This document shows, piece by piece, positions 55,617-64,000 of a DNA stretch of 64,000 nt. The translations under genes were made by a program, and so were the position numbers. This DNA is from Lojkania enalia (taxonomy: Eukaryota > Ascomycota > Dothideomycetes > Pleosporales). The DNA lies in assembly GCA_010094045.1 (NCBI GenBank), contig ML986614.1, forward strand, positions 271,336-335,335, in the 5' to 3' direction. The stretch's first letter is position 1; each line of letters starts with the position of its first letter. Below the pieces are notes generated by a model. The model was not told where the DNA came from and searched no databases. It worked only from the letters and a program-made list of their open reading frames with translations.

Positions 55617-56495
55617 TCAACAACCGCTCGTCTTTATTGCACCGCTGGTTGCACAAGTCTTTCCATCGGGCGCTGAAGCAGTCTTGCTAGGTTCGCCACT
55701 TGTAACTCCCTTATAAAGCCAACAAATACTGCTATCCACGAGACAAGAGTCTTTGATGACCGTCGTATCTACCCACCTCGTCAGCCTGACTGCTCTCCCT
55801 AGTCCCCGAGCACAGATGTTCAACTCACCGCCCAAATTCCCATTAATACCCGCCAGGACGTCCGCCCCGTTAACTTTGACGTTGGTAAAGGTACTCCGTC
55901 TCGCATACTGGGCCCCACAGTTGCCACAGCTTCTGTACACCTTGCCGACATTCGTAGCGAAGAAGTTCTTGACGGCGACAGTTCCGCCGCCGTTGTGTTG
56001 CAGCACTTTATCGTCAGCGTTGCGGGCGCCCCCGCCGTTGACGTACGAGGTGCCGGATGTCTGCTTAAAGGTGGCGGCGTCCTCGCAAACATCGGTCCAC
56101 CAGACGTTGTTGAGGGTACAAGTGCCGAGGCAATGAACGCCCTCGCCATTGTTAGGACCAATAATCACGTTAGAGAGGGTTGCGCCATCTTGGAGAAGGA
56201 AGACGGCGTCCGAGTCTCCGCCCTCCGCCTGGTCGTTGCAGGTTGAGGCTTTCCCGCTTGTTAGTAGAAAGGGTGGGGGGGTGGTTTGGAGGGGAGAACG
56301 TGTATTTGGGAACTCACGGGTACGGTCCCATTGCTTCATTTCTCCATCGAAGGACTGGCCGGCTGGGATTGTCCGGACGGCAGACAGAGCAGTGGTTTGG
56401 GAGGCCTTGGGGAAGACAGTTTGCAGATTGGTGTTTGTAGCTGCGGAAGCGGCCAGGCCAGCTAGAGAAGCCGCGACGACAACTTTGAAGTACAT
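55617..56495 (-). CDS. Pectate lyase, polysaccharide lyase family 3
   Basis: Exons 56318-56495, 55829-56248 and 55617-55768; introns 69 nt and 60 nt, both multiples of three without a stop; 249 aa. Signal peptide MYFKVVVAASLAGLAASA. Splicing restores DRTPSTCNDQAEGGDSDAVFLL and AGINGNLGDTTVIKDSC. The family core is visible as LQDGATLSNVIIGPNNGEGVHCLGTC and VWWTDVCEDAATFKQ, with Asp/Glu residues that bind Ca2+, and KVYRSCGNCGAQY. The enzyme cleaves unesterified polygalacturonate by beta-elimination outside the cell, acting on plant walls. The length is typical. An antisense frame of the same region is a shadow. This gene is convergent with the MCU-like gene and stands apart from other CAZymes except the GH31 gene 46 kb away. 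Confidence 0.93.
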   Translation of the reverse strand: MYFKVVVAASLAGLAASAATNTNLQTVFPKASQTTALSAVRTIPAGQSFDGEMKQWDRTREFPNTRSPLQTTPPPFLLTSGKASTCNDQAEGGDSDAVFLLQDGATLSNVIIGPNNGEGVHCLGTCTLNNVWWTDVCEDAATFKQTSGTSYVNGGGARNADDKVLQHNGGGTVAVKNFFATNVGKVYRSCGNCGAQYARRSTFTNVKVNGADVLAGINGNLGGELNICARGLGRAVRLTRWVDTTVIKDSCLVDSSICWLYKGVTSGEPSKTASAPDGKTCATSGAIKTSGC

Positions 56496-57309
56496 GGCTC
56501 TTTTCTACTTCTTTTCGATAAGCTGAAAGGCAGGTCAAGAGAGAGACAATTGGTTGATTAGAAAGATCCTTTGAATGATTCAACGACGACTGATGATACT
56601 ATCTGTATTTTATACACTCCGCCAAGCTCTTCTCCCTCTTTCCAGACCTGCTTCTTCTCCTTGCATTACACCTTGTTCCCATATACTTTACTATACATGT
56701 CGCGCAGCCTTATACACAATTGACGCCCACTTCCTCCGACTCCATATATGCCAAGCACGACGGAAAAATAAACCCCGCCACAGTATCCCGAATGTAGTAA
56801 GGCATCGCCGCTCTCGAAAAGAAAGCCATACAGCGCCATTGAGGGACAGCAGGAGATCGTCAACCGCGTGGGTGGGGTACGCACAATACCACCAGCTCCT
56901 CATATCCGTCGACGAGAAGCTGCCAGACGGACTCGGATCTAGAGGGTCAGCCGTTCAGCGAATCGAGCGTATTGATTGGAAGGAAATAAGAATCGCCTAG
57001 CTCCCGAGACCCGCCCAACCGCGTGCAATCACCCAGAACTCCTCTTTGCAAACCTTAAATCCCCTCCTTAGTGTCAAGGAAATGGAGAAATGGAGGAAAT
57101 AGGACCAGAAATCGGCTCTAGCGCGTGGAGGTATTGGGTCATCGGCATCCCGGGGAAAGCCAAATGAAAGCGTGCTGTTAATTTATGCACTGTGCATATG
57201 TGTTTCAAACATGCCGGCTTCTGACGGAGAATTTGTCGATTCGGGGCATGGCAAACCAGGTCTTGCTTTGAAGCAACCGATGTTGGACGACAGGTTCACC
57301 TAGCGGGCA
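56496..57309. other. Pectate lyase promoter region
   Basis: A region 5' of the pectate lyase gene. A plus-strand frame at 56575-57000 lacks family features. No RNA gene was seen. Confidence 0.45.
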
Positions 57310-57666
57310 CTACCTTATTGCTGGAAAATCTAGGGCTGTGCAGGGATGTATGGGGATGCCGGATCTCGTGATGGCATCTAACAGTTTTTGGGGGGCAGGT
57401 GATGGGGACCTTGTATTTCTTGAATCAAAAAGTATGAGATCGCTATGGTCTGCCATTGAGGAAGATTCGGGCATTCTCCTCAACTTCAAACAAAATCTCA
57501 ATCTGATTCTCCCAACATCACTCTCCCCTAGAACATGGTCTCATATGGGCAGAAGCGTCACTTCTACATCACGTGAACTCGCGTTTATGGGGGTGTCCTG
57601 ATTCGGAAAGTCTAAACGGATCGCGTCGAGAACTCGTGATTCACCGCCACTCTCCAGCACATCCAT
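57310..57666 (-). CDS. Possible small gene, function unknown
   Basis: A minus-strand frame reads MDVLESGGESRVLDAIRLD and onward from 57666. A candidate intron 57528-57572 (45 nt, GTGATG..CTAG, phase 1) removes an in-frame TGA and joins INASSR to ESDVGRIRLRFCL. The frame then runs to a TAG at 57310. The model would be 103 aa. The frame remains open upstream of the ATG (GHGFNAEELPCLEPV), so the gene may start further right with another exon. Amino acid usage looks normal, but I recognise no domain, and the opposite strand also has an open frame here. Confidence 0.3.
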
Positions 57667-58132
57667 CACGGGCTCCAAGCAAGGTAACTCTTCAGCATTA
57701 AATCCATGCCCGCTGCGAGCAGTAGATGTATTCCATCTCGAATTGTGGCAGACGTGGCGCTAAACAACGTCGTACTCACTACCAATAGGGTGTCCTTTCA
57801 AAGGCATTGCTCGGCAAGCAATAAAAATCTGAATATAACCATCAACATGCCCAATCCATCCCAAACCATGTTGTGCGACTTGTCAACGGAGCGCCCTCTT
57901 ATCATAACCCGAAATTTTGAGAAGTCCATGCAGAAGAGCCGAGAGCAAAATATAACTCCGTAAAACAACCTAAAAGTAGCAAAGTGATGCAGCAGGAAGG
58001 GAAACAGGCCAAAATGCTAGATATACAAAACAGGTAGGAAAATTAAAGGGTATAGGGAAACAGCTGCCGCGAAAGGAGCGACTCCCGAAGGTGAAACAGA
58101 AACCGAAGTCGCATAGTTCGGGTAGAAGGCGT
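57667..58132. other. 3' flank of MPG1, no other gene supported
   Basis: Short open frames occur on both strands. Part may be upstream exon sequence of the possible small gene to the left. Confidence 0.4.
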
Positions 58133-59482
58133 TTACATAATGATTGAGGGAGCTGTTCATCGTCAATAGAGAACATATGAGGATGAGCCGGGTGGGCTTA
58201 CTGTCGACGTTTTGCTTGATAGACTTGTGGGGTAAAACAGAGCCGCCGTTAACGTAAACCTCGTCGCCAATGGACACATCGTCACCCAAGACAGTGACAT
58301 TCTCCAAGCGCGCCCACCTCCCAACGGTGCTGTTCCAGCCAACAATGGTGGACTTGATCCATGCGTGGTCCTTGACTTTGCTGTTCCTAAGCAGCACACA
58401 TCGCTGGAGCCTCACACCATCACCAATGACCACTCCGGGGCCGATAGTGACGTTGGGACCAATCCGACAGCCCTTGCCGATCTTTGCCGTTGGGTCAATC
58501 ATGACGTTACCTTGGTGTACATATGACTCAGACGCAGGTGTGAGGAGCTTCGAGCCCTTGCGTGTTAATGACGAGAGGTAGAGGCATGTGCCAGAAAGGA
58601 AATCCTTTGGCTGTCCAACGTCCATCCAGAACCCTTCCAAGTCCATGGAGTGCAATTGGCCGTCCTTGACAAGGGCAGGGAAGGTTTCTTGCTCAATTGA
58701 AGTCGGTCGGAGTTCGATACGGTCCAAGACGCTAGGGTTCAGGATGTAGATACCGGCATTGATTCGGTTTCCCACGAATTCGACTGGCTTCTCAACGAAG
58801 CGATCGATCCTGGAGGGGTGGTTGGGCTTGTGCACGACGACACCGTACTTGGACGGCTCCTCGACCTTGGTGACGGTAATTGTGCCCTCGTCACCGTGGG
58901 CCTTGTGGAACTCGGCGAGCTTCTTGAAGGGGTACTCGCATGTGACATCAGCGTTTAGGACGAAGAAGGGAGAATCATCCTTGCCGAGGACCTTCTCAGC
59001 GAGCTTCAGGGGACCAGCAGTGCCGAGGGGCTCGGTCTCGATGGAGAACTCAATGTTCACGTTATACTTTTTCTCATACTATGTGATGCGGTCAATAATG
59101 ACGGCGTCCCCATTGCCAATTGCGTATGGTGTGCTACTAACGTTCTTGAGGGCTTCGGCCATGACCTCGGGCCTGTAGTTGACAGCCAGGACGATGTCAG
59201 TGACGCCGGCGGCGGCCAAGGCCTCGATCTGGTGCTCGATCATTGGCTTGTTCGCAAACTCGACGAGCGGCTTTGGATATGTGAGGGTCTAGCGGGTGCG
59301 TCAGTCGCTGCAATCCTCCAGTGTGCCGCGTCGAGGGCCCCTCTCCAGGGCCCGGCGAGGCGGTGAGGGCAAGGAGCAACATACAAGAGGGCGCAGGCGG
59401 GTTCCAAACCCTCCGACGAGAATGATGGCTATCATATCTTAGCACGGTGCATGGCAATGCCTGTCTCGTACCGACCTTTCAT
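58133..59482 (-). CDS. MPG1: Mannose-1-phosphate guanylyltransferase (GDP-mannose pyrophosphorylase)
   Basis: Five exons: 59476-59482, 59385-59428, 59142-59288, 58202-59078 and 58133-58152; introns of 47, 96, 63 and 49 nt; 364 aa, matching the family's 361-364. The first coding exon is only 7 nt (ATG AAA G) and the last only 20 nt. The enzyme makes GDP-mannose from GTP and mannose 1-phosphate in the cytosol, for glycosylation, GPI anchors and wall mannan. Motifs: [18 protein letters not shown] (nucleotide-binding), [39 protein letters not shown] (metal-binding Asp), FVEKP and [10 protein letters not shown] left-handed beta-helix of hexapeptide repeats ([22 protein letters not shown]) follows, and then the conserved tail KQNVDTPSIIM completed by the last mini-exon. 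Each join is supported by family sequence. Confidence 0.96.
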
Positions 59483-61063
59483 GGCTGCGGTGCTGGGATG
59501 GGGTGATGTGGTTCTATTGCAGAAGTTCTGGCTCAGATAGACAGACAAAGTACGGGACAGCGAATGGGGCCCGACAGGCTTTATACAAACGAATGGACGA
59601 GCAGAGGGGAGGATCCGGGGAAGGGATCACGAGGAAGCTGTGGATGCGGAGTGCAGAAGATGGGCGTTGGTCAAGGAGCGCAACAGTGCTGAGGACAGCT
59701 GGTTTTAAGGTGATTTTTTTGGGTCGGTCCCTCATCTGGTGGCACTACGGAGCTCCCTAGCCTCCCACACGCGGTACACCAGGGCCAAGCCACCACCAGC
59801 TCCCCTTTCCACCCTTCACCCTTCACCATCGCAGCATTGCCATCCCTTGGTCTCCCCTTGTCCCCTTGTAGCTGCTCCTGTACCGTTCGCCGGCCCCTTA
59901 CCGTGGTCAGTTCAGTCGTCGAGCCTCCTCAGCTTATCCGCTTCTAATTTGGGCCGGATAGCCTCTTGCGGGAGCAACGTCGTATAGCATGGCCGCAACA
60001 TAGCCGCGCCGTCCCCCGTTATTGGCCGCGACCCCATCACGCGCAGTAATTTCATTATTCTCATTAGTCTCATCATCCCCAAAATACATACAAGCACTCT
60101 TGGTGCCGCTGGTCACTTGCGACGCCGACTCGGTTCGCCCACGTGGGATGAAGCCAGACCCTGAGGCGAGATTGGAGGCGTCGACTGGTAGGCTGAAGGA
60201 CAGAGTTGAGCGTCGTCTAGAACAGATTCTTCCCATCACGCTTCGCTCGCGCGGAGAAAAGCCATCACTTGATCAAGCGCCCTGTGGCTGATGTTGACCG
60301 CCTCTGCCCTATCCAGGCGCCGTGCTACTCACAGCGGAGCCGCCAGCCCCAAGAGTAGTGTCCGCTCTACCTTTTGCCCTGTTGAAGAGCATGTGCTCCC
60401 CTCCTCCAGAGGCCCGCAAAGACCCGACGTTTCAAAAGCAGGTTCCTCCACCCTGCCGCCCTACCGTCTCGCTCCACTGGGTGATTGACCTCACGATGTT
60501 GATCTTCGTGTGCCTGATCCAGCGGATCCAAATTTGGACGCGCGTCTGGCCTGCGTGGCGATTTGGCTCCTCGTAGTTCTCGCAGCACTGCTGGCACGCT
60601 TACAGAGCTTGACGCAGTGCTCGTGAGGATTGGAAGCCTGATCCAGCGCCGTTTCAGCCGCTCTTTCGATGCCGAACGAGCTGCTTGAATCTTTATCATT
60701 CCAGTCCTCACAATTTCCGTACCATCCTTCTTGTCCTACGCGATCATCAGAGTGCTGTTCCACATTGCTCTTTATATGCCCGTTCTGGGCTGTGGACAAA
60801 TCTGTTATGTTGCTGGTGCCACAGCATATGTGGCTTATCAGCCACACGATTCGCCTCGCCTCGCCCATCTGAACATTAGTACTTTATTTACTCTACCTTT
60901 ACCATTAACTGCCTATCCCGGCAGCCAGAAAACCCGTCAAACACTGGGCGCTAACGCATTTCTGAAAAGGCTCGAGGTTCGAAGCAGCACAAGTCTCACT
61001 CGGCTTAATCTTGCCTGGTCGGGCAACCGCGGCGGCTCATCCACGACTGAAAGCGACGACTAA
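59483..61063. other. Region with ambiguous open frames on both strands
   Basis: From 59483 to about 59930 this is MPG1 promoter. Between 59934 and 60868, minus-strand frames (for example 59934-60239, beginning MMGRICSRRRSTLSF) and plus-strand frames (60022-60291 with RLKDRVERRLEQILPITLR; 60600-60690 with LTELDAVLVRIGSLIQRRF) look equally protein-like. No splice pattern or family decides between them, so I do not call a gene. Confidence 0.3.
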
Positions 61064-62861
61064 ATGAGCATTTAGTCATATGAGGCGCTGCTCCCAGTGC
61101 ACTCGAATTAGTCACCACTCAGAGCCTTCCCTCAATCCCTTATGGAAACTCAGCATCTAATAGTCCCTTTAATACTTCTACAGCCACTTTATTCTTCCGC
61201 TTTGCAGCTGGCTATCCTTCTATCTTGACTTCTAGGTGTTTTCTCAGTTTGAATATGGGATCCATCTCCCGGAGTCTGCGCTAATAGAATCTTGACGCGA
61301 AAGGCGTATTTCTCACAGCATCTCTTTCACCCACCTTACCACTATCAACAAGGTCAAATCCCCTGGTCCAGTCCCAGCCCACCCCCGGCATATCTCCATA
61401 AATCCACCCCAATAGCCAGGCCGTCGCGCCCGTCCTCATCCGGATCTTTCCGAATTGTATTGAAAGTACATTTTACTTGCTTCTCCTCCTTAGCTTTGTC
61501 CATTACCGTCCGATGGGGTTTCCACCATGCGCGATCCTGGCCACTCAGCCAATTTCGACATCGCGGCGCATGCGAAATGGAATGCCGCCTAAGATTGGGT
61601 ATAGCTTTGCATAGGAACATACGCCATCCTGTCCCGATTATATAGTTTCAAGTTGTGAACGCGGCAAGGCCTGGAATAGAGTCAAATGTGCCGGCGTAAG
61701 ATTCAGTTGCGCGAGGAAGTACCGCCTTCTTATCTCGTCCATCGGACTTACGATAAAGGAGGTTATTTTTTTTTCAAGGTCAAGATGTAGACGTCCCGCT
61801 CTTCCTGTTGGCTGTTCGGTTTATGTTCTACCCCCGGCCGTTGTTCGTAACTGGACCCAGCAATGAACCAACGAGTCTTGTGACGGCTTCTCGTTTTCAG
61901 AATCAGGCTTCCTCTCGCTAGTTTGATAGACAAAATCGGACGCTCTTTCCCAAACTTTGCATAATGGCCGTAGTCGAGAACTTTGGAGGGGATCGCTTGG
62001 ACTCGTCTATCTTCACAGAGGCTTGGTTGAGAGAACCAATATGAGAAGCATCAATCGACAAGAATGAAATGGGGCTTGCTCTAATTGTAGGTCGAATGGT
62101 GTTTCTTAGTGCTTTCCGTACCAGCATTCTTATCCTATTCATCGGTCTGCGCGACCATTCTCACCAATACTACGCTTTCATGGTCCTGATAGTTCCTCGA
62201 AAAACCAACAACGTCACTACCTAATCTCTAGTTCGCCTTAGTCTATTCTCTGTAATGGTGGACTAGGATTGCAATTTCTACACTTCGTATTGGCAAACTA
62301 GGGCTCTGATAAAATTAAATACAGGCTAATCTTATTTGCTTTGTAGGCGCTGCACTTAGGACTGGCTCTTCGACGCTTTCTTGCATCCGACTCACCATAC
62401 TCTTTCCTAACCGCCCATTGACTGTTCTTCTCGACTTTAATCTGTCTAAGACCCCTTTAGAGGAGCTCACCTCCGGTCGATACTACTGATGACGGGGGCC
62501 TCGGAAAGAGACGTGTCAGTACTACAGATATACACTGTCTTTCGAACAATATGCAATACAATATGTAAAGAGCTTATTCAAGCGAACTTTCTTTTAAACA
62601 TTATTTTCCTGCATTCTGCCAATCTAGCTTCCTGACGCAATGAAAAAGAACTGCTAGGGGAACAGGAAAAAAACACCAACGCAATGTATTTTCTCCCAGA
62701 TCTAGAACGCTGCTCACAGATACTGAAGCTCGATAAGACTTAGAGTGTTGGAAGAAATCGTAGAAGAGCTCGACATAATCAGGACTCGCTGTGTATTTCT
62801 CTCATCTCCCATCTCCATTTCCACTTTTCCATGTCACCTTCTGTCTATCAACCACTTATGT
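61064..62861. other. Intergenic region of about 1.8 kb without supported gene
   Basis: Stops are frequent in all frames, and the plus frame at 61292-61645 and minus frame at 61918-62142 show no features. The right end is the 3' flank of the edge gene. Confidence 0.45.
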
Positions 62862-64000
62862 CTAGACATTCTGCGTGGCAGCTCGGCAAGCCCTGAGAGA
62901 ACGGACGGTCAAGATGCCTAGTACGACGAACGTGAAGCCAAAGCCAAGGAACATCCCTGTCGCGACGACAACAATGTGGCCGTTGTCACGTCCCGCCAAG
63001 CTCAGATACCTACTTACCCCCATCGTTCCGGGATGATAGGCGTGGTGGGCGGTCACGGTGCTAATACTATTCTCCGCCTGAAAGTCCTGCATGCCCTCGT
63101 CAATATCGCCATGTACGCCAATGAGAAGGTCATTTGAATCATCTTCGGTTATTTCTTTGATTAAGGGACCGAGGTAATTGATTGGGTCACTCGAGAGCTT
63201 TTCTAGGTCATACTCGGAGAAGTTGAAATTACCGTTATTGCTGAGTTTGCTTTGGAGTATTTCACCGAAATCATGGACAAGTTCCGCCGTAACGTTCAGA
63301 CGCGGGGCTTCGGGCTGGATATCTCTCCTCGGCAGCATGAAACCAATGCCAGCACGCTCTTTTCCCTTTGCTATGTTTAAGTTGTGCATTGTAAGATTCG
63401 CCAAATGATAACATCCAAGGATGCCAGCATGGTTTTGCACAACAACGGCAATGGTATGAGCCCCCAGCATCACCGCCCTCTCGACTTCACGTTGTGTCGC
63501 TTTATGGTGATATTTGTCGATCCCATGCACTTCATCGGCGAATATGGCCTGGTGGAGTCTCCGACCAGTACGCTTCGCGATAGTCTTCTTCTGACGAGGA
63601 TCCAGACGATTAACAAGATCTACGTTGCGCATGACATCGAAAGGCACGGCAAGCTCATAGAACTGGAGGGCATACCGCAGCGTGTTCAAGATTTCAAGTC
63701 TGTCCTTTGAGTTGTACGACAACCATTTGTGCGCCCTCACTGGGAGGTTGTACTTATGGTAGCGCCGCTCATCTGGGCAGACCAAATAAATCTTATAACG
63801 GCCGCTTTCGTCCCACGGAGACCTGGTGGGGCCTACGTGGACGATTTTCCCATCCCACCTACCGGGGATATTGGGATATTCGTCTTTACGGGGAACGAGG
63901 GTGCTTGAATTACTCAGAAGAACGTCGACATCTCCGGCTCTATGGGGGAAGAGGGGGCTTGAATTGTCTGGGAGGACATCGGAATGTCCATCGAGCGAAT
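62862..64000 (-). CDS. Hypothetical membrane-anchored protein with a tandem duplication, 5' part outside window
   Basis: A minus-strand frame is open from the right edge to the stop at 62862, giving about 379 residues without a start. Near the window edge two similar units follow each other (SDVLPDNSSPLFPHRAG then VDVLLSNSSTLVPRKDE), also visible as a direct DNA repeat. Then come WDGKIVHVGPTRSPWDESGR, a long soluble region with several NxS/T sites, and a hydrophobic segment near the C-terminus (VVVATGMFLGFGFTFVVLGIL) followed by a basic tail. This fits a type I membrane protein with an extracellular domain. I recognise no domain. Introns inside are possible, but none is needed. The N-terminal part must be read from neighbouring sequence. 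Confidence 0.6.
   Translation of the reverse strand, partial: SLDGHSDVLPDNSSPLFPHRAGDVDVLLSNSSTLVPRKDEYPNIPGRWDGKIVHVGPTRSPWDESGRYKIYLVCPDERRYHKYNLPVRAHKWLSYNSKDRLEILNTLRYALQFYELAVPFDVMRNVDLVNRLDPRQKKTIAKRTGRRLHQAIFADEVHGIDKYHHKATQREVERAVMLGAHTIAVVVQNHAGILGCYHLANLTMHNLNIAKGKERAGIGFMLPRRDIQPEAPRLNVTAELVHDFGEILQSKLSNNGNFNFSEYDLEKLSSDPINYLGPLIKEITEDDSNDLLIGVHGDIDEGMQDFQAENSISTVTAHHAYHPGTMGVSRYLSLAGRDNGHIVVVATGMFLGFGFTFVVLGILTVRSLRACRAATQNV

Noticed and set aside
55753..56526. Plus-strand frames of 83-127 codons
   Set aside because: They are antisense to the pectate lyase, whose family motifs are on the minus strand.
55617..59482. Pectate lyase and neighbours considered as a CAZyme or biosynthetic cluster
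   Set aside because: Neighbours are housekeeping genes (MCU-like, MPG1), with no shared regulator, transporter or backbone enzyme.
60960..60990. GGTTCGAAGC resembling a tRNA B box
   Set aside because: No matching A box or acceptor stem could be folded around it.

Overview
The window comes from a filamentous ascomycete (Pezizomycotina). Genes are interrupted by many short introns, mostly 45-80 nt, with GT..AG ends and CTAAC/CTGAC-like branch sites shortly before the acceptor. Genes lie on both strands with their own promoters, and the gene content is fungal: epsin, Ncs6, Rei1, Hul4, Dph2, Pab1, an MCU-type uniporter, GDP-mannose pyrophosphorylase, a GPI-type lysophospholipase, a PL3 pectate lyase and an SSU1-like sulfite pump. 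I rebuilt most gene models by joining reading frames across introns so that conserved family sequence reads continuously. I cannot name the genus.

Layout. 1-6.1 kb: the C-terminal end of an epsin, an F-box-like protein, a GNAT acetyltransferase, and NCS6 (tRNA wobble-uridine thiolation) with a TATA box and a Gcn4-type site. 6.8-18.1 kb: a secreted GH31 alpha-glucosidase, an Mg-dependent phosphatase of the HAD class, a small secreted four-cysteine protein, the sulfite pump, a second F-box-like protein and a 644-residue membrane protein of unknown role. 18.9-19.8 kb: a broken Thg1-like tRNA guanylyltransferase gene with several frameshifts, a stop and a lost catalytic aspartate. 20.4-33.1 kb: REI1, the HECT ligase HUL4, a 78-residue GRGGAGN-motif gene spread over three small exons, a third F-box-like protein, an acyl-CoA thioesterase and a histidine-phosphatase family enzyme.

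33.1-36.1 kb is gene-poor. It carries a solo LTR of about 160 bp with an intact 5-bp target duplication, and a possible gene remnant. 36.1-43.5 kb: lysophospholipase, DPH2 and fructose-1,6-bisphosphatase, with an unresolved tract between the last two. 45.1-55.2 kb: a 1352-residue proline-rich/coiled-coil protein, PAB1 with an A-rich upstream tract, and an MCU-like channel. 55.6-59.5 kb: the pectate lyase, a possible small gene, and five-exon MPG1 with a 7-nt first coding exon. 59.5-62.8 kb has no gene I can support. At the right edge lies the 3' part of a secreted or membrane-anchored protein with a tandem duplication.

How the genes fit together: there is no operon and no clear biosynthetic cluster. 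Several genes serve translation and its tRNAs (NCS6, REI1, DPH2, PAB1, and the dead THG1-like gene), but this may be chance. Secreted or surface products (GH31, PL3, PLB, the small cysteine protein) would suit life on plant material. I found no convincing tRNA, rRNA, CRISPR or intact transposon.
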